Below, piece by piece: positions 14,683 through 29,200 of a stretch of 64,000 nt of DNA. The translations under genes were made by a program, and so were the position numbers. This stretch comes from Bursaphelenchus xylophilus. Lineage: Eukaryota > Nematoda > Chromadorea > Rhabditida > Aphelenchoididae. The first letter of the stretch is position 1. The number at the start of each line of letters is the position of its first letter. Below the pieces are notes generated by a model. That model was not told the origin of the DNA and ran no database searches. It was given only the letters and a program-made list of their open reading frames with translations. The stretch is taken from positions 9,791,501 to 9,855,500 of the forward strand of contig CAJFCV020000005.1 of the NCBI GenBank assembly GCA_904066235.2. Reading direction: 5' to 3'.

Positions 14683-17600
14683 AGGCATGAAATGATCATG
14701 TACATAATCAAATTATCAAAAAAAAATTTTTTTTGATTTTTTTCAAATTTATTTTTTTTAATTTTACTTGATTTTTTTTGTATTTCACCACATTCGATTT
14801 GAAAAATAATTGAATTCATTGTTCATTACAATTACGAGTGCTCTTGAAGTGTTGTCTAATATTTTTTATTCGATTTTTTTTTGATTTTTTGTCATTTTTC
14901 GGGATTTTTTAAAGTTTTACGGGATAATTTTGGAGTAATTTTTGGAATTTAGCCAGGAAATGTCTTGTTGTGTATTAATTTTCCGTTTATTCAAATTTTT
15001 TGGAATATGCAAACTTCCATAATTTATGTAAATTACAAAAATTTAAGACTTTTTTGAAAATTCTTAATGCGAAGCAAGACCAAACGCTATCTAAAATTCT
15101 AATTTCCAGTTTTTTTTACGTAATTTTTTGAATATGCAAAGTTCTTGAATTTATGCAAATTTTCAAAAATTGAAATTTCCAAAAAATCCCGATTTCTGCT
15201 TGATTTCCCCTCGCCAATCTCCGCTTTTCTTCGCCATTGCCCAACTCTCTTTCTCCACTTTGTTCCATCTCTTATATCCAATGTTACTTTTATACCAAAA
15301 ACGGGTCCTTCATTTTTCAATTCTTCAATATTTTCGCCCAACTTCTCTTATGCCAACTTCCGTGGCCGGTATTCGTATTTTAATCAATTTTGTCGGGTCT
15401 CCATTCTCAATAATTGTAATAATTATTCGAATCCTTCTTTGTCTTTCCTCCTCCCCCATCCAATAATGCGAATGGAATAAATGAAAAAATGTAATATTCA
15501 TCTTGTCCGTGTTGTTTGAAAAATGTCAATAAATATGTGAAAAAAGAAAAATTTGATCTTTTTGAGGGTGAAAATTAAAAGAAATTGAAAAAGCGCATCA
15601 TCTTAAAAGGGAATTGTCAAATATTCGACAACTTTCGACCTAAAAACGGCGGTTTTTTCTGTAAAGCGCGAGTTAAAATTTTCGCATACATTTTAGCAAA
15701 AATTTTTCTAAAATTGTGCCAAGCTTCATCAAAATCTGAGCGTCGTACTTGGGGTACTTCTCCTGTTAACCTCTTGAAAACTCAATATTCACGAAATTTT
15801 ATCCGGAAGGGATTATCTTTGCGAGTATTGCATAAATCCACAGTATTAGTGCATATTCTTTCCAGACATGTTTATAGAATATTTCTGGATTTGGTTTATA
15901 GTATTAAGGGCAATCTGGATTCAAGAGGACTGAGAAAGCGTTCGAAAAGTTCAAAGGAAAATTCTTTGTTACGTAGTCTTTGCTTCCGGAATACATTAGT
16001 TTAAGGTGTTTCGACGCAGATTTAAAGGAAACCGGGCCAGGGCTGTCCAAAAAAATTTGAAACGAGCCGGACGACCACTTTCTGCGGGCCGGCTGACAAA
16101 TTGAGTAGGCGCTATGAATTTTTGGGTCAACGACATTTGGTCGATGAACTCCTAGGCTGATTTTTTTGTCATTGTATGAGCGGTGAGGCTCTAGGAAGGC
16201 TTGTTGATTGAAATAATAAATTTTGTGGTCATAGTTCATCATTCATTTTGAAAATTTTTATTTTGGCGAAGATCGTAGTATTTCTTTATACTTTTTTTTG
16301 GACACGCCTCTTGAAGCTGTAAGCCTTGAAGGACAGATTATGCCTATTGCAGAATGCACACTAAAAACGGCATCAAAATATCAGTACTCCTCTGGAAATC
16401 CGTCCATAGCATAGCCGGTTATTTTCCAAAAGAACTTTGATACTGCACCTTTTCATTTTTTATGTCCTTCAAAAACGTGCCCTTCGCCAGAGGCTCAAAG
16501 TCCAATGCGGACCTGCATCGCACATTTTGCCCTTTTATGCTAGCCCTTATAGTGCCCGTTTCCCGATATAAACCCCTATATATATTGGAGCGGCCCTCAC
16601 TTGACCAAGTTCTCGGCGAAAGGCCAATAACCCGCCAACTACTCATCTCCTCCATTTTTTAACGGCCCACAACAAATTTCTTTTTCGCTTTTTCGCTTGT
16701 CCTCTCAAGGCATGCAAAATTGAATTTCCCCCCAGTTTTCGTTATAATGCCATCAAAAGTGGGAAAGTTTTGGCTTTCGGCGGTTTCGATGTTATTCCAG
16801 GCCTTTTATGGACTTTAATTTTTGCAAAGTGTTTCGGGCCGTTCCTTTCAGGCCTTTCAGTTATGGTTTCGAGTGGGTTGGTGACCAAAAAATACGAGGT
16901 TCGGAGGGGAATTACGTCAGATACTCAAGTAATTTTAGAGGACTAGTGAGGGCTGTAAGACTGTTGGAATGACGTTTTTGATTTGATAATTGTTTGTGCG
17001 GTACAATTTTATAGGAGGTGCAAAATTGTAGCTGAAAAATTTTAGTTTATCCGTCAAGGCGTGTGATTTAGTAGAAATATATTTACGACTTTGTACGTTT
17101 CTTTTTGCTCAGCTTTCGAGTATTTTTTCCCAAGGAACATATGTCTCATACCTCTAGCTCTCAATTTGAATAAACGACCAAGATTTTTAGCCAAAATGCG
17201 ACACTTTCTTGCAAATTTTGGCAAGTAAAGTTTTGGATATTTCTACTGTAAACGGTGATGTTTCCACAAAAAATTAATTTTTCCCGTGCAAACAGGCAAA
17301 GATACGGCCAGAAAATGCTTTGTTCTATACCGCTCTCCGAGTTTTGCGGACTCTCTCGAAATTTTGTTAAATATCTCGTTATAAAATGGCTGTAAAATGC
17401 GATTTAAGTCAGGATTGATACTTGGCCTGTAGAATCTCTAATTTTTTGCCAAAAATCGTTGAAAAAATCAACGATTTTTGCAAAATGAGGGCATTTTTGT
17501 ACTATTTTATTCCAAAAAACATCAAAAAAAGTATCTTTCATATTACGTCATGATACGAAAAACCTCTTCTTCGTCGTCTATACTCCCAATTTCTACCGTT

Positions 17601-20202
17601 CCGAAAACCCGACATCCGATTCGTCACTCAAAAATTCATAAACTTTGTTTTTTTTCGCTGCGAAATCCGAGAATTCGAAACGGCTTTTCTTTTTTTTCCT
17701 GGAGCAAAAAAAAAGGCCCCTACACAAGAAGAAAAAAAACATAGGGCCAAATATTTCCTGAGGGCACGAAAAGCGGTAGAATTCTCTTCTGGAAACCCCT
17801 TTTGTGGTCATCGAATTTCCTCGGGGCTTTTCGTTTTTTGCGGCCGAGTACGGAATTCGATTTGTTTCATATTTTCCTCGATTTATGGGCGGGAAAAAAG
17901 GATTTTTGGATTATGGAAATCTGGGTTTTAATGCGCTTGGCTGACGGGGAGAGGGATTTTTAGACGAAATTTAGTGGGATTGAGGGTCAAATTTAAGGAA
18001 ACGCAAGGATTAGTATAAAAAATTATTTTCGAAGGGGAAAAACGCATCGTTTCAAAGATTTTCAATGAATTTTTGGAGTTTTAGTCATTTTTGAAATTAA
18101 TATTATATTATTTCCATAGCAATATTAGAGTCGGGTTTGACACGCTTGCTTATGTATAGTAAAATATTCTAAGGCAGGAGGAAAATTTTGAAAAAATAAA
18201 AAAAGAAAAACCCGGATGAAATTGCCAATAGATTGAGTGTATGTAAAAGATGGTACTGTTTACAAAATTAGATAATCAGATTTTTTCCAAATTTTGGTTG
18301 CTGGTCCTACATTGGCCATGATTTACAATAATTCCTGAAAATTTTGAATTGCTCTTTTCGGCGGCGGCCGGGAAATTCAACGATCTTTGTCGACGGGAGA
18401 GCGCGTGGACTACGGAGAGCAGCCAGAGAGAGAGAGGCGGTTTTTGGCTATATCTTTGCCAGTTTCGTGCAAAAAATAGTGTTTTTTTTTTTGGGTAAAC
18501 CCTCTATGGTAGAAATAGGTTCTAAATTTTTCATACAAATTTGCAACAAAGTTTCAAAATTTGGCCAACTTTCGACGTTTATGACCTTGTCGCTTTATAA
18601 CAGTTCCAAATTTGGGCAGTCTGCAGATTTTTAGGCCATTTCAGGACCAGTTATTAAAGGGCATTGATAAGTCTACTAAAAATGTGGTCTTATGACGACG
18701 GGTTGACAAACTATGGGTTACCAAAAAAAGTCAAAAAAAAATTCTTTTATTCTCCAGAATTGTCATCTTCCCCAATCGTCCACCACTGACGATGTTCCCT
18801 TTTCTATTTGCCCTTTATTGACAGCAAACACCACCAAAAAATGTCGATACACACGCGTCCCAAACCGATAAATAATTTACAAATTTACACATCTCCTATT
18901 CCCTGATAATCTTGTCTGTGCAAGTTTTATCCCTCTCTTTTTTGGAGCTTTTCCTCGCTTTTTTATCGAACTTTTTTCGCATGAACGCACCCACAAACAT
19001 TTTCGTACACATATGGACTCAATGCGAATTGTATTGTCATATTTTCAGACCGAAATGTCAGGGTTGATTAACAGCGGAATTGAGGATTAATTGGTGAGTC
19101 TTTCAATTTATTTTATATCCGTCTTTGAACCGTTTGAGGACATATTTTTTGAGGCCAATTTTTGCTCCAAGTGCATGGTTTTATAGCGAATAATGATGAA
19201 GAAAACACCGTTAATAAACGTATTTGAAAAGCTTTTGTTTGGGAGAAAGTGCTGAGGATTTACAGGGTGACCCAAGAGAACGGAGACAAAAGATTGTCTG
19301 TTTTTTTCATGATTTATCAGGGATTTAGGGGGCAGTTCTTTTTTTTATCCTGCGGTACCAACGCTTGGGTTTAGGGCCCTTCAAATCTTTGCATCTGTTC
19401 TTTTATGTCAGCTTATAACCTTTGAGTATTTCTGGACCCTTGACAAAGGGCACCGAGTTTTTGTGGCGGTTGAGAAGTTGAGATTTTTCATCTAGTTGAG
19501 ATTTTTTGACCATGAAAGTTCCATCATGCATTTTGACCTTTTTTTGATTTTTTTTTGAATTTTTACGTGAGATACATAAGTTAGATAGGGTTTAAATTTT
19601 AACCCAATGCCCTATCTAGATTATGAATCGATTATTAAAAGTTTTTTCAAGTAGTTTGTTGAGAGGGCACAGATATTCAACGATGGTTGCCTAAATTTTT
19701 GATTTTTCGTACCGTTTTTTATTGATCCCATCAGAAGTGCTTCTTTACTTCGATTGCGTTCAAATTCTTGCCACAGGCTTTATCTACCATGAATTTCAGT
19801 TTTTGAAAATCTTAAGTCTTGTCTTACAAGAGCACCCGCGATTTTTGACGTTAAAAATTGAAGTTTTGGCCAAATTTCGACCGAAAAACTCTGTAGTTTC
19901 TACAAACGTATGCTAAAAATCCTGCATTTTTCTTAGCAAATGGTTGTTTTAACTTCTGCTAAGCTTCATCACGAGCTATTTTATGCCCTTTAAGCATGGG
20001 CAATCCCTTGATTTATCGACAATTTCCTCCTCTTCAAATTTATATCTTCCTTCTTCCAAGAGCAATATATTGTTTTTGATGTCACCATAGCACAAATTAT
20101 TTCCTTCGGATTGACGTTGAAACTGCGGACAGCTAAAGACCTCCGCTTTCAGGGAAAGACGCCGGGATCTATTGACGGCCGGAAGAGATTTCCGCGGCCG
20201 AT
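14683..20202. other. Non-coding region upstream of unc-41
   Basis: No supportable gene. A 139-codon open frame at 15585-16004 overlaps a dispersed repeat. Further copies of repeat families lie near 15640-15790, 17170-17420 and 18340-18640. The region contains one exon-like segment (19049-19093, listed separately) and probably holds 5' untranslated exons and control elements of unc-41. Confidence 0.5.
19049..19093 (+). promoter_or_regulatory. Candidate 5' UTR exon with an 11-codon upstream ORF (unc-41)
   Basis: A 45-nt segment is bounded by a strong acceptor (tattttcag) and a strong donor (gtgagt). It contains a complete short ORF: ATG at 19055, peptide MSGLINSGIED, then TAA at 19088-19090. 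Because the ORF closes inside the segment it cannot join the main frame. If transcribed, it would be a 5' leader exon with an upstream ORF ahead of the unc-41 start at 20203. No transcript evidence is available here. Confidence 0.3.
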
Positions 20203-23200
20203 ATGGAGCCGCGACCCCGCGCCCAGAGTATTCAGCCCGGCTTCAGCGTGAACGCGGGCCGCGAGGCCTTCAAGAGGGTGGCCTCGATTTCCGCCGACAA
20301 TAGTTCAGGTGAGTGCTTTGCAAATTGTTTATGGAGCGGGGAGACAAATTTTGTTGATGATTGTTGATGGTAAAACGGAAGACTTTGAAGATTTAAGAGA
20401 TTTCAAAAGCTTTACGAAGGCTTTAGCGGGCTGCTTGGACGGTTCGTGGCGAAAAACAGCTCTGAAATTGTACGGAAGCCAGAATGGCAGGGTATTTTTT
20501 CGATGTAAGCGATTTTTGCATATAAAATTACTTTAACAACCTTTTTTTTGATTTTGAATTTTCTCCGCAAGAAACAAATTGATTTTTTTGAAATTCCAGC
20601 AAAAACTTTATTGCAGGCCGTGTTTCAACTGCAGTAAATTTAGGCGTTACATTAACATGAATAGCTGGGATATTAAGCAATCTTTTTTTGACACTTAGAC
20701 CTATCGTTAGAAGGTTTCCGCATGAAAATCGTCTTGACTTTTACACGGGAAGAGTGAAAAGTCTAAGAGGTGCTTTACTAGGGCCTAGTCGTATTCAATG
20801 GGTAGCCTCACAAAAATTTAACAGTCAGGCTTTGAGATCTTTCCCTTTCTTACTAATAACCTCCTTATTTATCTCAAAAGTGCAAACAATCAACTTTTTC
20901 CCACAAAAAATAATTTTTCAACAGAAATTCCACTTTTACACGCCTCGTTCTCCCCGCGCTGTCGCGAGAACGTCATAAACACCAGTGTTTCCGGTGGCAT
21001 ATCCCTTAAATTTACTTCAATTCTTTGGCTTCGCCTCGGCTTTCCCAGACTGGCTCAAAGTTTTCCCATAACCGAAAAGCCCCTCAAATTGGCTGTGCTG
21101 GGAGAACTTATAAATTAGGAGGGGAAACGGCAAGAAACTCTCGCCTACAAAGCCGACTCCGACGCCGGGCCGGAGTGGCCGCTGTGGAGACGGATAAAAG
21201 GAGGGTAAATTCCAAATTCTCGGCTTTTTCACTTTTTTCCGGCGCCCGCGAAATTGGAAACGCTTCTGTGGGAGGAGGAGAGGAGAAATTTAGGGATTTA
21301 TTATGATTAAAGCGATGTGCTGTCGTTATTTTTGACGTATGCAAAAAATTATGAGGGTTGGCGGAATCTTGCGCAAGTAAGGTTATTTTTAGCAAATTTG
21401 CTGCTCTCTAGGCTTGAATATAAGAATGGAAAAACGAAAACTGGTTTTTAAGGGCTGAAGTTAGCAAGAAAATAACAGCTTTTTATAAATTTTTTCACGG
21501 TAAGAAAAAGAGCGTTGAATAAATCACCTGTCCCTGCAAAACGTGAGCTTAAATTTTTATGCATTTCTAGGTCAAAAGTCATCAAAGATCCAATTTTTTG
21601 TGATTATTTGGATAAAATGCATATATCATTTTTGGGCCAGAGCACAACATTGCTACAAAAAATCAACTCTTTCTGCCTAAAATTCACACAAGTCAAAAAT
21701 ACATATTTTTTCTCTGACTACCTCTCCTCACTTTTACTATTATTTCTTTATGGCATACATTTTTTCTGCCGATGTTTAATCACTTCATATATGACAATAT
21801 TGAAATTTATTGGCATCATGAAATGTCATCGCTCTGAAAAATAATTAGACTCCAAAAAACCGTTTTAATTATTCGCCCGAACTCCCCACATTCTCTGCAA
21901 TTTCAAAGGCACAAGAGTGTTGTTCGCCAAAAGTCTAACGTAATCTTCATAACAAAGGCCTCCAATTATTAGCCTTTGGCCACATGGGATTTCAAGAGAT
22001 TCTTTTTGGTTTTCAAGTTGGCCCCCTTTTTAGGAAACGTCCTTTTTTGCGTTTCGGTTTTTGTTTTCGGTGGTTCGGATTGCTTTACGTTGCAGGCAAA
22101 TATTCGTTTTGACTACGGGCTTAGGATTTGCCAGGACTGAACAAGATGGCGTCTATAGGGCAAAGAGCAAAGATTTTCTTGCAAGTTTCATTAAGGTTGT
22201 GCTTCAAGCTCAGATTTTGATGAACGTAGGGATAAATTTCGATTATTTTTTTCTAAAAGGAAAGATGTGAGTCGTTATATGTAATAGTTTCCTTAAATTT
22301 TGTGAACACGTGGGGCCTAGGCCACAAATTAATTCTAAGAAAGTTTTAGCTCAGGCTTTACAGACGCAAATTTTCAGCGAGCCTTGCGGCCAAGAGTCTA
22401 CGCAAAACGCGGATAGGTCCGAGAGAAAAACACCTTTTAAGCTATATCTTTGCCAGTTTTGCATTGAAAAAATTGATTTTTGTGAGAACATTACTCCTTA
22501 CAATAGAGATAGGTACCAAACTTTCCATGCCCAAGTTGGCCAAAAATTGCCACATTTTTTTCAATTTTTAACCTAAAAATCACGATTGTTTTAGCAAATG
22601 CATTTTGTGTGCTAAAAAATTGATCAAAATTTATGCCAATTCCCATCAAAATCTGCGTGTCGCATTTCGAGCACTTGTCGGTTTGAACGTTTGATTTGCT
22701 TCCTACAATTTTCACAAAATATGAATTACTTGCATTTCCCAAAACTCTCACATTTTTCACATTACCTATGCCCGCTGCAGTTGAAACGCAGCCTTTCCAT
22801 AGCTTATTTACCGATGTCAACTTTGCTTTGTAGTCTGGTTTAGTCATCAATTCTCTGTTTTTCAGATGAATTTGACATTGAGATGCTGAGGAAGGAGCAG
22901 GAGGCGATCCGGGCTTTCACCGAGTCCGTCGAGATGGACTTTCCTCCAGTGCCGGAGCTGCCTCCGAGCCTCGACATTGACTGCTATGAGCATTCGTATG
23001 GAGGGAGGATGAAGGAGAGTAGCACGATTGAAACGATTATTGAGGTGGGTTTTTTTACTAAAACTGCAATGTCCCAAATGCTTTGATTTTTTCAAATTTT
23101 AATCCAGCTCGTGAAACCATTTCGCCGACTACTTCGGTACTCAATATTTACTTTCCTCGTTTTTGTTTTCTTATATAGTCAAAATTCCTCCTTCTGTTGT

Positions 23201-26200
23201 AGGTCGGTAAACTGAGGGATGATGAAAAAGTGGACCCTCGTTTGGGTGAGACCCAAAAGTATCAGATGACGGTGGCCGGTCCCGAATTCGTGGATACGGA
23301 GATCGAAATGCACAAAAGCCTGCTCAAAGAGGGCGATGACGAACTGGACAGCGAGGTCATGAATATTCAAAGGTATCATATTTGATTCCAAATTCAATCA
23401 AAGTCCAACGCACCAAAAACCCAAAAAGTTTTCGCAAAAAGATGAAAAACATATCATTATGACGTATATTTTTCAAAATATTCTTTCAGCACCTCCTCCG
23501 CCGAGCCTCGCTCTCGTCCTTCGTCGATGAATACGGATGAGAAGTCCGAGGTCCGGGAGGCTTATGCTCAAGCGGCGTTGCAACGGCCCAGAGCCACAAC
23601 TCCGACGTCATGGAACGTGCTCGACGAGTACGTGAAGAAACAAGAGGAAGGTCAGCCGAAACGACGACGGCTCCGAGATCAACCCCCTCCGGATGCCGGT
23701 GCACGAATTCGAGTTTCCATACCGAATTATAAAACTTCAGGTGAGGCAAACTTCATTATGATGACTTTACAAGACGGGTCGAAGTGCCTTGTACCAATCT
23801 TTTGGATAGCCAAAACGCATTAAAAAATTGCAACTAATACTCTTTATCCGCTTTTGCCAGTCTCTTTGCGTGTTTACGGATATCTTTTGATACCAAATTT
23901 GAATCCTTTTATTTAAAATATTTATTTTTGTTTAACCTTGAAATTTGATACGCAGATGCCCCTTTGCGTTCGATTTACAGTGCTAAATATTTATTTATCT
24001 TCAGGTGCCCGAGAGCGCCGGAATTCAATGTCTTGGTCGGATTTCTACGAGTCCATGGAACAGCCCAAGATCCGGTCGAGATCGTCCAGTCGTCAAGGAA
24101 GTGTGGACTTTGACTTTGAACAGGAATGGACCCGACAAAACTCCGTATCAGCCCGACAACGGCATGATAGTTGGGTCGAGCCAAATGACAGGCGATTAGG
24201 CAATGGTAAGCGGGATTTTTATCGGTTATTTTTATAATTGTGGGAGCGATGACTTTAGAAATGTCCTTTGTGCCTCTTCAACGATATTTTTACTTCCTAA
24301 CATCATCATGTTTACATTCCTTTTACCTATCTCTTGAGTATTTCATCATTCGCCTTCCAACCCACCCAAAATCGGAAATTTTCTCCCGTTTTCGGCCAAA
24401 TTTTGTACCCACTCCCCCAATGGAACCCGCGGCAAAAGTGGCGCAGTAAACTTCTTCGAGGCGGGAGTAACGCCAACAACCGAGCGGGCCCCGTCGAGAA
24501 GAAAAGTATTGGAAAAACGGCGCCGTTTTTTCGCTGCCCGGAGGCTTTCGACGCCGTTTTGCGGACGAAAAAGACGGAGGGCGTCTTATAATAGTGCCAC
24601 GGCTACGACAGGCGAAAAACATTTCCAATATATGTATATGTATGTACACGTCCTGTTTTGTCTTCTTTTTTTGCATGGGCGAGGTTTTGCGGGGAATGGG
24701 GGGAGGACTGGGGGTTTCCTGACTTTTTGAAGGATTTGCAATGCCATTTTGCTGACAGGTTTTCGGCCTTCTTTGGAGCGTTGTTTTTTTTGGTTCCGAG
24801 GAGGGTGTGATTCGGGAAGAATTGAGAGTTATAGACTTGAGATTTTGGGAAGATCATTATAATGATTTCTAAATTATTTATTGGGTTTTGGGCGCTGCAA
24901 ATCGACCTTTCGTCTGCGCTTGGATTGCTTTGACTTCCTTGGAGACGGGATGTAAAAATGAGCGGGATGAAGTGGATTTTGACATTTTTTTGGCTTGCAT
25001 TTTTAAACTTCTGGCACACCAGTCGCCTTTATATTTGATTAGAAATACTCCTCAAGACATTAGCCTTTCTTCCAAAACAAAATACACTTCTTCACGGGAC
25101 AACCCGTTATTTTTCGAAAACCTCCCTGTTATTACATTACAAGCTCTGACGAATTTTCTGTACTACTACAAATTGCATGAAAATAGGCCATTCGTCATGG
25201 TTAAGGGCAACTTTGGTTCAAACCGAAATAATTTTGAGCGAGGTGTACACAAGTAAAGTGTTCATGTCCACCCATAATTGATAGGTCCATTATTTTTAAC
25301 GAGGGTGTGAAGGTATGAAAAATTTTGGTTGTTATTGACGGGAACGGTTCTCGAGGGTTGGCTAGGGCCTGCAGGTTTTTGGATAGCGATTAGTGGTTGT
25401 AGAGAGGTCTTCTTGTAGCCAGATCGATTGCGGTATCGTAGCGAGTGTAAAACGTCCTACGGGTTTGTAATGAAATATAAAAATTGGATCTGAAAAAGTC
25501 TTTGATTTGCTATCAGTCTGTCGGAAAATTAACGGCGGATCGTCGCATCAAAATGTCTCGCCTCGCCGCTATCGCGCTCCAAATCCCAAGCCGCGGCTTG
25601 CAGTCGCAGAGCGATGATGGGCGATTCCGAGGCGCGACGATCCGCCGTTATTTTCCCGACAGACCGATAAATAAGTAAAGCAACATCCGACTTTTCTATG
25701 CTTTTCAATTTGTTATGCACACTAAATGTCTCATTTCTCATGGTGATGTCTGTCTGGTGATGACAAAGTGTATCAGTCGATCATAATGATCAAAATATTG
25801 CCTCAAAATAGTTAGCTAGCGCATCCTTACCAAAGATGCTTTGATTGAGTGTGCCAACTAAGGGCTGAGTATGTCCACGAAGATTGAGTGGATCAATTAT
25901 TTATTTTTACGGTCGGAAAAGACTGTAAACGATTTTTTTAGGATGGGCCAGCGAAGCATGGGTTTGGCTAGTCAAAAGGCGAGAAAATCATTTTATTTCC
26001 CCCAAATTGTTCTTTTCCTCAACAATCGTTGCGTTCCCACTCAAACTCACACCTAATTCCACATCGTTCTTCACAAATCCTCATCTGTAATATATCCTTC
26101 AATATTCCCCCACATTTCCTTCACAAATAGCCCTCTAATTTCTTCAATACTTGGGAAGAAAAAAAACTTCTCTCCAATTTCCGTTATTTCTTTATTTTTT

Positions 26201-29200
26201 CCGATCCCACCCCTCTTAAAGCCCTGCGGCCAAGGAGCGCGCGCCAACCCCGACTACTTCGTAAAGACGTTCGGAATGGCCGCCGCGCTTTTCGAGACTT
26301 TTTCCCAAAGATTTCCTGCTGGTGTAAGTGACATATTATAGTAGGTTGACGTCAATAACCGCTGAATGCGGCCGATGGCGGCCGTTCTTTGGTCCTTGGG
26401 ATTGATGCATTTGTTGAGAGAAACCTTGTATGGAGTTTTCGTGCAAACGCTTGAAAATTCATAGCTCTTGCTGAGAATGACAAATGGACGGGGATTTATT
26501 GGAGTTGAATGGGGGTGGGCTTCTGGATTTTGGAATTGGTTTTTTGGCAGGGAGGCTTGAATTTACGTTAACAAAAGAAGTGCTTCAAGTACGACTATTG
26601 TAGAAAACTTTTTTTTGCAATGACATCTCTTTCACAGTAAAATTTTATATACATATTAGGTTGATGCAAAAGGAATTGCGGATTTTTTAATTTATTCGTA
26701 TTTTTTTATAGGATAGCTCAATTCAAAAATGGAAAAAGGTATATAGTAGTAAATTTTAAGAGGATTTTTTCTGTATATGTGCTATTCTTATAAAAGTTAT
26801 CAAACGTTACCATAAGTTACCACGAAAGTACCCTAAACATGTTAGTATATTTTAAACCAATTTTTTTACATATTGCTTTGCGGCTTTATCCATTTTTGAA
26901 AATATTTTGATAAAATACGTTATATTCTATCAAAAAACAAAAAAAACCCCCATTTTTGGCAAAGCGTTAAAACGCTATCCCAAAAATTCAAATTTCAGCA
27001 AATTTTACAAATCGTGTCATATCTTTTTTTAAAAAGTCCAAAATAAAAAATTCTTTTTGCTTTCGATTAGTAACAACATTTTTAAGGCTTTCGTGAAAAA
27101 AAGACATCAAAATCTTGAATTTTATTTTTTGGTCAAAAAATGTCAAAAAAATAAATTTTTTTGATTTTGATGTTTTTTGTCACAAAAATCTTAAAAATGT
27201 TGTTACTAATCGAAAGCAAAAAGAATTTTTTATTTTGGACTTATTTAAAAAAATATGACACGATTTGTAAAATTTGCTGAAATTTGAATTTTTGGGATAG
27301 CGTTTTAACGCTTTGCCAAAAATGGGGGTTTTTTTGTTTTTTGATAGAATATAACGTATTTTATCAAAATATTTTCAAAAATGGATAAAGCCGCAAAGCA
27401 ATATGTAAAAAAATTGGTTTAAAATATACTAACATGTTTAGGGTACTTTCGTGGTAACTTATGGTAACGTTTGATAACTTTTATAAGAATAGCACATATA
27501 CAGAAAAAATCCTCTTAAAATTTACTACTATATACCTTTTTCCATTTTTGAATTGAGCTATCCTATAAAAAAATACGAATAAATTAAAAAATCCGCAATT
27601 CCTTTTGCATCAACCTAATACCTTGCGGGTTGAACAAGGTCGAGATTTTTTTATCCCAACATTGTCATGCTTTTCGCAATTTATAAAAATCGAGAATTTT
27701 GTCAACATTTACACCTCAAGAAGTGAGCACGTCTTTAAACGGTCTTTTGAAAGTGTCAAAGTTTTCTTTTTCACGTTTTGTCAACTTCTAGCAGCCTATA
27801 CTTAATCCATACCTCTAGACAACAGTTATTATAGACGTCCCGGTCCATCAAATGGCTCTAATTAAATTTTGTTTTATCCGAATTTAATCAGACTTGCACG
27901 TAAATTTGATGATGTTCCATATTCGTTAAGTTAAATTGCATTGGCAGCTAATTAATCTAATTTTCAAATCTAATTATCTGCGGCTTAAATTAGCTCTAAT
28001 TGCGGATAAATGCGGGGCGTTTTTGTCAATGGGGATTACAATTTCACCTATAAATACTTTTGAGATCTTCGATTTTGGCGTTTTTTATTACCTTTGCTTT
28101 GCTTGCGTTTTATTTTTAATTTTTAATAAATTTTGATATTTCGATATGTTTCCCTATGCAAACAAATTTTAATTTCAGCAATGTCAACAGAACAGCCGTC
28201 AGAGCCACAGGCCGAAACCGCTGAGGCTTTTATGGCCACCGAGCCTTCACCGTTCGAAGAACGACGGGAATCCGCGACTAAAAATGTTGATACAGTAAGC
28301 GCTGAGGCTCCTGCAGATACAACAAAGACTGAAGAAGCTGGGGAAAGTCCTAAGGCCGAAAAATCAGTTTCCGCAGCTTCTGAATCGCCCAAAGACCCCG
28401 ACGAATCTAAGAATCAAGGTGGAGCAGTTCCAGTCCGAGCGGCGCCGCCACCGCCGCCTGGAAAGAAAAAACCCGCTGATCAAGTAGTGCCTGACGCTAC
28501 ACCTGCCTATAATACGTCAGCATACGCCGGCTACGACCAGAATTACGGTACTAGTTATGGGAGTGGTAAGAATGACCATTTCGTTTTTTAAATTTTTGAC
28601 TTTTAGACGCGTACGGGCAGCAATACGACGCCAACGCGTATTATGGCCAAGGATACGACTACAGCCAATATTCCGGAACATATGATGCAAATGCTGCTGC
28701 CACTTACGACCAGAACTCGTATAATTACGGTACAGACTACCCCGCGGCAAGTTATGATCAAACCGCCGCCGGGTACGATCAAACTGCAGCGTATGACCCA
28801 AACGCTTACAATTATGGTGCATATGACAGCTCACAGTACTATCAAGGCTATGATACGACCGGCTATACTCAACCTGAGGGCTCATTCACGCCAACGACTT
28901 ACGGGGCATATGATCCCACTGCATACAACGCTGGCTACGATCAATACGGAACTCAGTCGACAGCTGTTGGGGAAGAACAAACCACAACCGCTCAGGCGGC
29001 CGCCATCAACGCCGGCTACGACCAGTCCGGCGTGGAGTCGGAGCCAGTGGGAGCAGAGCAAACAACAACCGATGTCGCAAAAGTTTATGCGGCGGGCTAC
29101 GATCAAGAAGGCCTTCGAACGTCGGCGGTCGGAGCTGATGATGGCGGGACCACCGATGACTCGGCTAGTGGGAGTCAACTCGATCTAACGGACGATGCGA

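Noticed and set aside
14495..14695. Pro-rich 66-codon frame overlapping the acidic Ser-rich exon
   Set aside because: It is the shifted frame of the Ser/Asp/Glu codons; the acidic frame joins the upstream exon in phase.
15585..16004. 139-codon plus-strand open frame
   Set aside because: It runs through a dispersed repeat and has no motif, signal or splice context.
24603..25019. 138-codon minus-strand open frame in unc-41 intron 5, and a 122-codon plus-strand frame at 24888-25256
   Set aside because: Composition follows the AT-rich intron, they overlap each other on opposite strands, and neither shows domain or splice support.
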